Position numbers and translations under genes: made by a program
Notes under the pieces: model-generated
What the model saw: the letters and a program-made list of their open reading frames with translations, nothing else
What the model was told of the DNA's origin: nothing
Database searches by the model: none
Shown here: positions 55,026 to 63,807 of the stretch, one piece after another
Layout: the number at the start of each line of letters is the position of its first letter
How positions within the stretch are numbered: position 1 is the first letter of the stretch
Source: a bacterium
Lineage (GTDB): Bacteria > Planctomycetota > Planctomycetia > Pirellulales > Pirellulaceae
Length of the DNA stretch: 64,000 nt
NCBI GenBank assembly: GCA_030430075.1
Contig: JAUIGN010000024.1
Location: 1-64,000 of the forward strand
Reading direction: 5' to 3'

Positions 55026-56804
55026 GTGAACGTTCCGCCAGCACAACCGTCGAAGCTGCTCCTCGACGAGTGCTTCTCGGCCGCGGACGAACGCTTTCTG
55101 GAGACCCTGCGGACGTTCAGCTCCTACGAGTATCTACGGAGTTTTACTGAACGCTGGATCGCCGACCCGCGTCCTTGGGCGCGTGCGCAGGTCGTCCGCT
55201 ACCTCCAAGCGGAACTTGACGCTCCCGGTCATGAAGTCGTGGTCAAGCGCCTATTCAAGCACTTCGAGGCCGCCGCGGACCACGAGATGATGGGGCACTT
55301 TTTGGTTGCTTGCGATCGACTGGTCCGCCGCAGCCGGCGATCCGTTGCGGTCTACGACCCGGAATCGGGGCGATGCTTTTCGCAGGAGGTGTTGTTCGCC
55401 CGGCCGAATCAAGTGCCACCGCAATCGTCGCCGCACGCTGGGGCGCGGGGCCGCCACCAGCAACCACGGCCGACGACGGTCCCTCGCGACCGGCCGTCGA
55501 ACCGCCTCTTCACGCAACGCACACGCAACTACTTGCGACGCCGCACCTGGCGTTACTTCCGCCGGCTAAGCTATCGCAAGCCGGCCGCGTATGTGGCGGC
55601 GGTTTCTGCCGCGTTGTGCGATTTCACCGATGATGATTTTGCGCGGGGCGAGAACATCGTCGACAATTGGTCGCTCATGCACGCCTGCTATTTTCATCAT
55701 GAATCCATCGAGTTTACTGCCGCGCATGCGAACCTGGCCGCGGGGCACGCGCTGGACGATCTGACGCCCGCGCCGTATCAGCCGGGCGCGTGGCAATCGG
55801 AAAAGGGGATGATCGGCCTCCTGCGCATCGCAGGCTCGGCCCGCAGCTCGCTGGTTAGAATCTGGGCCATCGAGTTATTGCAGCGCGACCACCGCGATTC
55901 GCTGGCCATCATCGACATGCCAACCTTGAAGCGGTTGCTTGGCCACGACGACCCGCGCGTGCAAGAGTTTGCCGCCCAGGTCTTCCAGTCGCACGTCGCC
56001 TTGAGTTCGTTGGCGATCGAAACCTGGCTGGAACTGCTGGGCCTGTCGAACCCGGCGGTCCTCACGCTGCTCTGCGACGCATTTCGCCACCACGTCTCAC
56101 CGGATCGGCTCGATAACAACCAGCTCATCGAGTTGACGTCGGCGCGGCCGGTGCCAGTCGCACGGCTCGGCCTGGAACTGCTTCAAACGCGGCATGCGGC
56201 ACGGCCGTTGCCGCGCCAGGAGGTTGCTCGCTTGGCGGCGTTCTGTTGCCCCCGACTCGCGGGCGAAGCCACACAATGGGCCCTCCAGCAAATCGGAACG
56301 AAGGAGGCGTACCATCTGCACGACGTGATCGAGTTCTTCGATTCTCTTCTGGTGGAGATGCGCACGTCCGCCATGCAGTGGCTGACGCAGCCGAGTTCGC
56401 CCGGGTACCACGATCCGGTCCTCTGGTCACGGCTGACGGAGACTCCGTTTGACGACGTACGGTTCGCCATGATCGAGTGCTTGGAGCGTCGAGTAACCTT
56501 GGCCGGGCAGGCGGCCTCCCAGTTGCCGTCGATCTGGGCCGCCGTGATCCTGGGTGTCCAGCGGGGCGGGCGCGCGAAGTTGAAAGCCGTTCGTCAGGTA
56601 GGAACGGCCATTTCCCGTGACCCCGGTCAAGCTGAACGCCTGCTTCCCGTGCTGGCCGTCGCCACTCGTTCGGTCCGGGCCCCGGAACGGCGGAGTGCCC
56701 TGGCAGCTGTCGCCGCCCTGGTCCGGGATCGGCCAGAACTGCGAGATTCGGTCCGGCAAGCGCTCCCGGAACTCGCGTGGCTGGAACTGGAAGAGGTGGG
56801 TTGA
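55026..56804 (+). CDS. ARM/HEAT-repeat protein of the retron locus
   Basis: The 592-residue protein is almost entirely alpha-helical, with repeated paired helices of ARM/HEAT type over about residues 230-590. Examples are TLKRLLGHDDPRVQEFAAQ, LLGLSNPAVLTLLCDAF and AATRSVRAPERRSALAAVAAL-like segments near the end. Residues about 130-180 form a Pro/Arg-rich, probably disordered insert. It has no catalytic motif and no signal peptide. GTG 55026 was chosen because GAGAG lies 8 bases upstream; an in-frame TTG at 55008 is the alternative. The TGA stop shares its last base with the ATG of the SWIM gene, so the two are coupled. ARM-repeat partners occur in type XIII retrons (recalled classification). 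Confidence 0.85.
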   Translation: MNVPPAQPSKLLLDECFSAADERFLETLRTFSSYEYLRSFTERWIADPRPWARAQVVRYLQAELDAPGHEVVVKRLFKHFEAAADHEMMGHFLVACDRLVRRSRRSVAVYDPESGRCFSQEVLFARPNQVPPQSSPHAGARGRHQQPRPTTVPRDRPSNRLFTQRTRNYLRRRTWRYFRRLSYRKPAAYVAAVSAALCDFTDDDFARGENIVDNWSLMHACYFHHESIEFTAAHANLAAGHALDDLTPAPYQPGAWQSEKGMIGLLRIAGSARSSLVRIWAIELLQRDHRDSLAIIDMPTLKRLLGHDDPRVQEFAAQVFQSHVALSSLAIETWLELLGLSNPAVLTLLCDAFRHHVSPDRLDNNQLIELTSARPVPVARLGLELLQTRHAARPLPRQEVARLAAFCCPRLAGEATQWALQQIGTKEAYHLHDVIEFFDSLLVEMRTSAMQWLTQPSSPGYHDPVLWSRLTETPFDDVRFAMIECLERRVTLAGQAASQLPSIWAAVILGVQRGGRAKLKAVRQVGTAISRDPGQAERLLPVLAVATRSVRAPERRSALAAVAALVRDRPELRDSVRQALPELAWLELEEVG

Positions 56805-58501
56805 TGCACGTCGCGACGAGCTACCAGGGGCAGAGCGGGCTGCGGCCGACAGGGCACGGCGGAAGCATCCTGGAATGGGCCCCCAACCTGGCACGCGACG
56901 CGGTCGCCTTTGACGCGCCGCTTACCGAGCCACTCCGATTCCGCGAAGCCATCAGTGCGTTGCATGACATCGTGATCAACGACCTCACGTTCACCCCCCG
57001 CGACAAGACCGCGTACCACGCTTGGAAGTCGGAACAGGCGATGCGCGAACAGGCGATTCTGCAGCAAGGCATCGCCCAGGGGCGGCAGGAGTTTCGGGAG
57101 CGGGGCGAGGCTCCCCGGGAATTGCGAGCCGAGTACAAGGAGGCGAAACGCCGCTATTGGAAGTCGCGCCGCGCCTTAGATGCGCATCTGAGGCGAGAGA
57201 ACCAGGTCTTGTGGAGGCAGTTGATGCCTTTCGACCCGATCATTACGGTCGCCGATGACGTGGTGTTCTTCGAGTGTTTTTCGGCGGACGAGTCAAGCTA
57301 TGGCTGCCTGACGGTCGACCGTGACGATTGCTTCGGAGCCGCAGCGGAAACCAACGCCGGAACCACCAACGTCGACTACTCGTGGGACCTGTACGACGGC
57401 TTTCAAGCGTTACGAACGTACCGGGAGACACGCTTTCATATTCGCACCGCAGGATTCCATGTCCGCACGTCGGGACGCGACGACGTGCGGGAGGAAAAGA
57501 TCGACGTGCCCAACGGCTGGTTGCGGGGCTTCATGCAATTGCAGGCGGCCATGGGTTTGCCCATGCGTCGCGTAACGGTATCGGTGGCGGCCATGTACTC
57601 GTTGTTGGCCTTCATGAAACGCCACCGGCCAAGAACCAGTCCTCGAGCGTTGCGGTTCGAGTTGGCCGACGGCAAGCCTCCACAACTGGTGCTTGAACCG
57701 TTCGAGCAGGTGTTCGTCAGCAATGGCACAACCTACAACGGGCCGACCGACGAGCCGGTGCGGGTCTGGGGCAACCGCCGCTTGCTGACACTCGCGAGGG
57801 TCCTTCCGATCGCGCACCGCATTGACGTTTACCTGCTTGGAACCGGACTGCCCAGTTTCTGGGTCATTCACCTGGGGAACATGAGGTTGACGCTCGGCCT
57901 GAGCGGCTGGACCGCGAATGACTGGACACGGGGCAGCGCGGTTCAATCGCTGATGCCGTCCTCCAGTCCGGCCGACCGGGTCGTCAACGCGACCATCGAC
58001 GTGCTCAGCCAACGTGTCGCGGCCAGTTTGGAGGATGTGAAGCAGACCACGTTGGCGTCCGCGCAGGACACGGCGGCGGCACTGAACGAACTGGCCTTGC
58101 GAGGGCAAGTCGTCTTCGACTTGTCCGCCGGAGTCTTCCGATGGAGGCAGCTCCTGCCGCTGGCCTTATCCGATCGGGACATTGGACCGCCGCACCCGGA
58201 ACTTGCCGGAGCGCGGCAGATCCTGCAACAGCGCAAGGTGCAGATCAGCCGCCGTGAAGAGGCGCCGCGGGGTGGAAGCATTGTCGTCGGTAAGGCCGAA
58301 GGCAAGCCCTGCGAAGTGCTGGTGAACGGCGACGGGATCATCAGTAAGGGCAAGTGCGTGTGTGGTTGGCATCTCAAGTTCGGTATCCGCAACGGACCCT
58401 GCCGTCACCTCCAGGCACTGCGTGACTTCCTCTGGACGAAGGATACCGGCTCCGGCAGCAATTGGTACGACGCAAGGTTGAGGTGGTCAGGACACCGTTG
58501 A
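56804..58501 (+). CDS. Winged-helix / SWIM zinc-finger protein of the retron
   Basis: The 565-residue protein has a long N-terminal domain with a charged coiled segment near residues 85-130. A winged-helix-like segment lies near residues 405-455 (QDTAAALNELALRGQVVFDL then SAGVFRWRQLL). A C-terminal SWIM zinc finger of form CxC...CxH follows: Cys518-Val-Cys520 and Cys533-Arg-His535, in KCVCGWHLKFG and NGPCRHLQALR. WH and SWIM modules bind nucleic acid or protein. Its ATG overlaps the ARM gene stop by one base. This WH-SWIM architecture, beside an ARM protein and a retron RT, matches my memory of type XIII retron accessory proteins. Confidence 0.87.
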   Translation: MHVATSYQGQSGLRPTGHGGSILEWAPNLARDAVAFDAPLTEPLRFREAISALHDIVINDLTFTPRDKTAYHAWKSEQAMREQAILQQGIAQGRQEFRERGEAPRELRAEYKEAKRRYWKSRRALDAHLRRENQVLWRQLMPFDPIITVADDVVFFECFSADESSYGCLTVDRDDCFGAAAETNAGTTNVDYSWDLYDGFQALRTYRETRFHIRTAGFHVRTSGRDDVREEKIDVPNGWLRGFMQLQAAMGLPMRRVTVSVAAMYSLLAFMKRHRPRTSPRALRFELADGKPPQLVLEPFEQVFVSNGTTYNGPTDEPVRVWGNRRLLTLARVLPIAHRIDVYLLGTGLPSFWVIHLGNMRLTLGLSGWTANDWTRGSAVQSLMPSSSPADRVVNATIDVLSQRVAASLEDVKQTTLASAQDTAAALNELALRGQVVFDLSAGVFRWRQLLPLALSDRDIGPPHPELAGARQILQQRKVQISRREEAPRGGSIVVGKAEGKPCEVLVNGDGIISKGKCVCGWHLKFGIRNGPCRHLQALRDFLWTKDTGSGSNWYDARLRWSGHR

Positions 58502-58707
58502 CGCCCAGTGCCGCGACGTTGCGACCGGCACGATGAGGCGGAGGTCGCCAAGCGGCGGAAGCCGTGCCCCCGGTTGGCGACGGTGCTCCACGTGAATCCC
58601 TGAAAGCCTCTGAAGACCTGCCGGAGCATGCCAGCCGATGCCGCGCTCGGCCGCTCGCCCAGGATCGCACAACCGTTCATGGCAATTCTTTGTGACGGAA
58701 TCGTTTG

Positions 58708-58813
58708 CGGTGAACTTACCCAACTCGCCGCGTCGATCTGCCGAAACGCGTACGCGTCCGGTTTGCTCTCCTGTCGACGGAACCGGGCCGAACGCCCAAC
58801 GGCTGATGCATGA
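58708..58813. repeat. Family A repeat with leader-like extension
   Basis: The terminal ggaaccgggccgaacgccca then acggctgatgcatga (58779-58813) is a family A unit. The about 70 bases before it (gcggtgaacttacccaac, then tcgccgcgtcg) match the sequence before the copy at 45509, so the mobile unit may be 80-100 bases long. It lies between the SWIM gene and the candidate retron RNA. The rest of 58502-58897 holds no recognised gene. Confidence 0.7.
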
Positions 58814-58897
58814 TCTCCGCGAACGCCGAAAGGCTGAGAATTAAGCCGGGCTCACCTCCTTTTCCGCGGGCCGGGTAGGCTGGCGGTACGGCCGAGT

Positions 58898-58903
58898 TAC
58901 AAT
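58898..58903 (+). promoter_or_regulatory. -10 box for the candidate retron RNA
   Basis: TACAAT (58898-58903), preceded by a T, is a strong -10 element, though no good -35 is visible. Transcription would start near 58910, almost exactly at the 5' edge of the predicted a1 strand of the retron RNA. Confidence 0.5.
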
Positions 58904-58910
58904 GGGGGCG

Positions 58911-59150
58911 GAAGACGAAGTGGGGATCCAGGCAATTTCCTAAGACTGTTTTGCTGCGGCGTTCCGCCGCGGTTGAGCTTTGCTACCCATTCCTCCCCAA
59001 GGCCGTTGCTCGTTTGGCCGATACCGACACCGTTTCGGTCGACCAGGGCAAGCCAAGGCTTTCGACCGCAACGGTGTCGGTATCGGCCTTGGTGAACGAC
59101 CTTGGTCCGCGGATCGAAGTTAGGCAGTTGCTTCCCCCTTCGTTTTCTTC
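58911..59150 (+). ncRNA. Candidate retron msr-msd RNA
   Basis: Manual folding gives the retron layout. Strand a1 (acgaag-t-gggga, 58915-58926) pairs with a2 (tcccccttcgt, 59133-59143) over 11 bp with one bulged T; gaag/cttc (58911-58914 with 59147-59150) extends it across a 3-base bulge. An msr-like hairpin, gcggcg-ttc-cgccgc, lies at 58956-58970. A long msd-like hairpin spans 58997-59105. Its core is a perfect 19-bp stem (59016-59034 with 59070-59088), continued inward by a 7-bp stem (59036-59042 with 59062-59068) and a small apical aagcc/ggctt stem, and outward by tcgtt/aacga and ccaagg/ccttgg. The RT gene starts 19 bases past the model's 3' end. I could not assign the branching G. Confidence 0.68.
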
Positions 59151-59168
59151 TCTTACGAAAGCGCCGTG

Positions 59169-60752
59169 ATGGGATTGCTGAAATTTCTCGCCGAGCTGTT
59201 TTTTGGGCCAACGCCGCCCCCTTACCGCCGGCGCCAACACGGGGCAACGGCCAACCGAGACGATGGCCGCGGGAACGTTCCGGCAGGCTCCGGCCCTCCG
59301 GCGATGGTGCCGCCAGGCCCGCTGGCGGGTCTGGAGACGAACAAGTTTTCGCCCCTGACCACCGACCAAGCACTCGCCGCGACCGGCCAGGCTGATTGGC
59401 AGTCGGCGTACTTCGATTCGACGTCGGTCATTCCGCCGGATTCGTTGCCTCGTATTCAGGTCATCGACCGGACGATGGTCGGGCTTGGACTGATCTCCGA
59501 GAAAGAGCTGGTGGAAATCCACGACATTGGCCGCGAGATGGACCAATATCGGAGCGAAAGTTCGGCGGCCTACACGGCGGGTCAACGAGCTGTCCAACGG
59601 TCACGCGATGAGCGCGACCGTCGCAAGTCAGAGCGGCGGGAAGCGGCCGCCGCACGGAAACAGGCCCGTGCCGAAGCTGTCGCGCACCGTCGCGCGACCG
59701 ACATTGTTTACCTGGGCCGCGGCGTTTCGCGGGGCCTGGCAGATCGGCGAGCCAATCTGGAGAAGCTCCAGGCCTTGGGGCTGCCCCGCCTGGCGACGCC
59801 GGCGGACCTGGCCAAGGCGATGGGTATCAGGATTCCGACCTTGCGCTGGCTGGCCTTCCATAGCGACGCTCCGACGCAATCGCACTATGTTCGGTTTCAC
59901 GTGCCCAAAAAGAGTGGCGGCCACCGCCAACTCGCTTCGCCCCACCACAAGTTGGCAGCAACCCAACGCTGGATTCTCGATCATATTCTGCGGCCGTTGC
60001 CGACGCATGACGCGGCTCACGGCTTTGTCACCGGGCGCTCCACGGTGACGAATGCAGCCCCCCACGTCGGCCGCCAAATTGTCGTCAACGTGGATCTTCA
60101 AGACTTCTTTCCTTCGATCTCATTTTATCGAGCGGAAGGCATGTTTCGCGCGCGGGGATTCTCACCGGCGGTTGCCACGATCCTGGCCTTGCTCTGCACG
60201 GAGTGTCCGCGCGACACCGTGCAACTTGCGGGTCAGACCTATTACCCGGCAATTGGACCTCGCGCACTGCCACAAGGTGCTTGTACCAGCCCGGCGATCT
60301 CCAATCTGATTTGCGTCCAATTGGATAAGCGGCTGAACGGCATCGCCAGGCGGCTTGGCTGGGTCTACACCCGCTATGCCGATGATATGACGTTCTCAGC
60401 AAGTGGGGAGGCCGGACACGCCGTCGGCTATCTGCTCGCCCGCATCCGACACATCTGCCAGGACGAAGGCTTCCAACTGAACGGCCGGAAGACGCGCGTG
60501 CAACGGCCCAACGTGCGGCAGTCGGTGACGGGTATCGTTGTCAATGACAAGCCGTCGGTCCCACGCGCGACCGTCCGCCGGCTACGGGCGATTCTCCATC
60601 AGGCCCGCCGAACCGGGCTCGCCGCTCAGAACCGGGACAGGCTGCCGCACTTCGAGCAGTGGCTGCAGGGCATGATCGCGTATGTGGAGATGGTCGATCC
60701 GCCCAAGGGCGAGCAGTTACGGCGGGCCTATGACGGAATCGCCGGCAGGTAA
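59169..60752 (+). CDS. Retron reverse transcriptase
   Basis: The 527-residue protein has an N-terminal extension of about 210 residues (amphipathic GLLKFLAELFFG, Pro/Gly linker, Arg/Ala-rich helix near 150-180). The RT domain follows: FHVPKKSGGHRQLASP, the retron-specific NAxxH motif (NAAPH, residues 295-299), catalytic motif A VNVDLQDFFPSI, motif B LPQGACTSP, the catalytic YADD (residues 403-406), NGRKTRV and the retron VTG triplet (residues 453-455). NAxxH plus VTG separates retron RTs from group II intron and DGR RTs. It should copy the msd part of the upstream RNA into multicopy single-stranded DNA. ATG 59169 follows a GTG at 59166; either could start. The ribosome-binding site is weak. 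Confidence 0.93.
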   Translation: MGLLKFLAELFFGPTPPPYRRRQHGATANRDDGRGNVPAGSGPPAMVPPGPLAGLETNKFSPLTTDQALAATGQADWQSAYFDSTSVIPPDSLPRIQVIDRTMVGLGLISEKELVEIHDIGREMDQYRSESSAAYTAGQRAVQRSRDERDRRKSERREAAAARKQARAEAVAHRRATDIVYLGRGVSRGLADRRANLEKLQALGLPRLATPADLAKAMGIRIPTLRWLAFHSDAPTQSHYVRFHVPKKSGGHRQLASPHHKLAATQRWILDHILRPLPTHDAAHGFVTGRSTVTNAAPHVGRQIVVNVDLQDFFPSISFYRAEGMFRARGFSPAVATILALLCTECPRDTVQLAGQTYYPAIGPRALPQGACTSPAISNLICVQLDKRLNGIARRLGWVYTRYADDMTFSASGEAGHAVGYLLARIRHICQDEGFQLNGRKTRVQRPNVRQSVTGIVVNDKPSVPRATVRRLRAILHQARRTGLAAQNRDRLPHFEQWLQGMIAYVEMVDPPKGEQLRRAYDGIAGR

Positions 60753-60956
60753 CGCCGGCCATTCGCCAACCGGCCATGGGTCAGGCGGCTTGCAACTTCG
60801 GCGTCAACTGGCCTGCAATCCGTATCAACAGGCGACGCTTGCGAAGCGCAAGGCGACGGGCTTGCGGAGCGAAAGGCGGCGATTGAGGAGCGAAAGGCGA
60901 CGGGCCCACCGGCGACGACGCGCCCGACGCCTGCCCCGCGGCGGACACACGATCCG

Positions 60957-62564
60957 TTAGAATTCGACCTTGTACTTCTCGACCATGTTACGACGGATCT
61001 GGGCCTGGCCGGCCTGAATCTGTCCCATAATCTGCTGGGCTTCGGCAGCGCCCTTGGCCTTTTCCTGGGCCCGGACCTGCAGTCGAGCGTTCTGTTGCTG
61101 GCGCATCTGGTCCTTCGCGGCTGCGAAGGCCGCGGACCCGGGGCTGCTGCCGGCCGCCCGCGCCGCCAGGTACGTTGTCCCGGTCCCGTAAGACGAGAGA
61201 TTTCGGTAGCCGCCCCAGCCGCCGTAACCGCCACCAAAGCTCGAAGAGAAGTCAATCGATCCACCACCCGCCGCGCTGGCGGCCGCCATCTCCCTGGGGC
61301 GCGAGCGGATCCCGATCCCCTTGATGGCCATCGAGGCGTTCCGCAACTGGGTCGAGAGGAACGTTCCATAGTTCAGCATCTCTTCATCGACGTTTAACAT
61401 GGGCAGCCGCTCGACTTTCCGGGCGTAGTTCTCGAACCACATGCCGTAGGTGCCGATCGACTTCCCCTGTCCCTTATGACGCCGCAAGTCCTTGAGAATC
61501 TCTTCGGTACTCTTGAAGTACGCCTGCGTCGCTTCCACCATCGACTGCGGTTCGTCCTGAGCATTCTCGTCGCCCTGGTTGTCGGCCACCTGTTCCGAAG
61601 CGATGACGTGGGTGGGCAGTTCAATCAAGCTCGACAGCCGCATCACTCCACTGGAGCTGAGCTTTCCGCCGAGCGTCATCTGTTGGCCGGAAACGGCCAG
61701 TTCCCAGTCTTCGAAATCTTCGATGATGGCCCCCCGGTGACGAAGAACGGCCAGCAGCAAAGGCTTGGCGATCGGTGCCAGGGCGCTCGCGTCCTGGCCG
61801 AAGTCGACCTTGATCTTGCCGTATGCCTGATCCTGGAAGGTGATGCCGAGCATCACGCCCTTGAGGCTGGCCAACAGCTCGGCCAGCTCCTGCGGCTTCA
61901 TCGGCGACTTCTTGAGCAAATCGCCATACACGTCCATATTTGATCCCATGCGTTCGGCAACGTCGCTGGCAGAGATCGCATGCGTCAGATCGAGGGCCAG
62001 AATGACGTGGCCGGCGTGGTCGGCAAAATTGGCCGCTTCCTGGAGATAAGGGGTCAAGTCGTGGTCCGACAGACCGACCCAACGAGCGGTCTGCTGGCGG
62101 TTGGCAGGCGCCATCCCACCCCGTAATCGCTCCGAAAGTTCGACAATAAACGAATCGTCCGGCAGGCGAATCGCCGGAAAACCGACGACCTTATCGAGCA
62201 CCCCGCCGAACTCGCGCGCCACCGTGGCGAGCAGCGTGGGTTTTTGCGATTCAACCAGGGCAAATTGCCAATGCGGTTGCATGTATTCCAGGTCCAACTG
62301 CGACGCGATGACCATTTTGTCCGCCGTCGGCGGGACGCTGGTCAATCCCGCCTTGAAGCGGTCTGCCCGGTTCTTCTGCCATTCTTCCGCCATGGCGACC
62401 GGGCTGGCGAACAGCTTTTCCGCGTTGACCAGCACCAGGGCGTTGGCCGATTCGGGAACGTGGCGAATCAACTGTTTGAATTCCGCCGCGAACGAGCTCG
62501 CCGAGCTGCAGCTCAAGACGATCACGAGGACCCAGGAAAATAGCGCGCATGACAACCGTTTCAT
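60957..62564 (-). CDS. Large secreted protein, function unknown
   Basis: The 535-residue precursor has a signal peptide (LSCALFSWVLVIVLSCSSAS, cleavage near ASSFAA-EF). The mature part reads as alternating helices and strands with no catalytic motif I know (IRHVPESANALVLVNAEKLF near the start resembles planctomycete DUF3352-like proteins). Residues about 420-470 are Gly/Ser/Tyr-rich (SSFGGGYGGWGGYRNLSSYG), and the last 60 form a Gln/Ala/Arg coiled coil. It is convergent with the retron RT gene, about 200 bases away; those bases contain two short ggagcgaaaggcg repeats near 60860-60900 and no gene. Confidence 0.75.
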   Translation of the reverse strand: MKRLSCALFSWVLVIVLSCSSASSFAAEFKQLIRHVPESANALVLVNAEKLFASPVAMAEEWQKNRADRFKAGLTSVPPTADKMVIASQLDLEYMQPHWQFALVESQKPTLLATVAREFGGVLDKVVGFPAIRLPDDSFIVELSERLRGGMAPANRQQTARWVGLSDHDLTPYLQEAANFADHAGHVILALDLTHAISASDVAERMGSNMDVYGDLLKKSPMKPQELAELLASLKGVMLGITFQDQAYGKIKVDFGQDASALAPIAKPLLLAVLRHRGAIIEDFEDWELAVSGQQMTLGGKLSSSGVMRLSSLIELPTHVIASEQVADNQGDENAQDEPQSMVEATQAYFKSTEEILKDLRRHKGQGKSIGTYGMWFENYARKVERLPMLNVDEEMLNYGTFLSTQLRNASMAIKGIGIRSRPREMAAASAAGGGSIDFSSSFGGGYGGWGGYRNLSSYGTGTTYLAARAAGSSPGSAAFAAAKDQMRQQQNARLQVRAQEKAKGAAEAQQIMGQIQAGQAQIRRNMVEKYKVEF

Positions 62565-62958
62565 CTTGAATTACTCCCGTTAATGGCCGCATCGGCTAGC
62601 CAGTTTCGTAGATCCACAATATCTAATCCTGACAGGCCGAATTCAAAATGCAACCCTTTCTGGGAAACGATCATCCGGGGCAATCGCGGCTGCCGACGGC
62701 CAGCGGCCCGTGCTGGCCCGGCTGTGGCCGGGCACGCCTCTTCCCTGCCCCGTAGCGGACCACCGATCGGCACCGAAGAGACAGCCGGCTGCGACGCGGC
62801 GATGGGTGGGGCAGCCCCCGGTCCGGCAACCACGGGACGTGACGGCGCGGGCCGTCGGGAGAGCGTGCGATCCGCAATATTCGAAGCACTCGCCGGCCGT
62901 TCCGGCAGTGAGAGTCGCATCCTCACTCGCGGCCCCCCTTCGCTGGCGGGATGGCAGC
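62565..62958. other. 394-base gap without a convincing gene
   Basis: A minus-strand frame across this gap (62561-62989) ends with a plausible peptide (GLHFEFGLSGLDIVDLRNWL) but overlaps both neighbours and is Pro/Arg/Ala-rich. I do not call it a gene. No repeat family member is seen. Confidence 0.35.
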
Positions 62959-63807
62959 TTAGTAGCGCAGGATACACCAGAGCGCCCACAAGCCGTCGCG
63001 CCAGCCGATCTTCTTCCCTTCGGCATAGGTCCGCCGCACGTAGCTGATGGGCCGTTCGTAGAAGCGGGTCTCGCGATTCTTCAGCAGCCGAGCCGTCATT
63101 TCCAGCTCGATGCCGAACCGCTTCTCTCTCAGCCTCGGCGCCAACTCCTGAATCAACTCGCGGCGGAACAGTTTGTAACAGGTCTCCACGTCGGTGAACT
63201 TACGACCGTTGCGGAGGCTGAACAGTTTCGTGATCACCTGGTTGGCGGCAAGGTGCCACAAGGGGGCGACTTGGGTATCTGCCCCACTGAAGCGGCTGCC
63301 GTAAACGACATCGGCATAATCTTCCACGATTGGCTGCAGCAGGAATCGCAGGTCTTGTGGATCGTATTCCATGTCCGCGTCCTGCACGACGACAACGTCG
63401 CCGGTCGCTTGCTGAAATCCCGTGATCAGGGCCGCGCCTTTGCCTTGGTTCCTGTCGTGAAAGAAGATGCGGAGGTCGGCCTCGCCCTGCTCGGCCAGAG
63501 ACTCCAGCACTTCGCGCGTGCCGTCCGAACTCCCGTCATCAACCACGATCAGCTCACAAGTAAGCTCCGTGTCGCGCACGCGGGCAATGACGTCGGTGAT
63601 GGTCTTGGCTTCGTTGTAAACGGGAATGATGACCGACAACACAAAGTCCTCGGGCAGCTTGTAGACGCCGATCCTCAGGCAGACGTCGGCGCCCAGGATC
63701 CGGCGGAGTGAATCCACGCGTTCGTCGAGGTTGCCACCAACCAATTCATCCAACCGACGGTGCATGGTCGAATCGGGTGCAGGCTGAAGTTGAGTCGTTT
63801 CGCTCAC
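62959..63807 (-). CDS. Family 2 glycosyltransferase
   Basis: The 282-residue GT-A enzyme shows the family 2 landmarks: VLSVIIPVYNEAKTI, ELIVVDDGSSDGT, NQGKGAALITGFQQATGD, the metal-binding DADMEYDPQDL and the later VETCYKLFRREL. It resembles dolichol/polyprenyl-phosphate sugar transferases. There are no transmembrane segments; a 55-residue N-terminal extension precedes the catalytic domain. The acceptor is unknown. Confidence 0.93.
   Translation of the reverse strand: MSETTQLQPAPDSTMHRRLDELVGGNLDERVDSLRRILGADVCLRIGVYKLPEDFVLSVIIPVYNEAKTITDVIARVRDTELTCELIVVDDGSSDGTREVLESLAEQGEADLRIFFHDRNQGKGAALITGFQQATGDVVVVQDADMEYDPQDLRFLLQPIVEDYADVVYGSRFSGADTQVAPLWHLAANQVITKLFSLRNGRKFTDVETCYKLFRRELIQELAPRLREKRFGIELEMTARLLKNRETRFYERPISYVRRTYAEGKKIGWRDGLWALWCILRY

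Noticed and set aside
59169..60752. RT as a group II intron maturase or DGR reverse transcriptase
   Set aside because: There is no maturase or HNH domain and no template/variable repeat pair, and the NAxxH and VTG motifs point to a retron.
62561..62989. 142-residue minus-strand frame between the secreted protein and the glycosyltransferase
   Set aside because: It overlaps both neighbours, is Pro/Arg/Ala-rich, and matches nothing I know.
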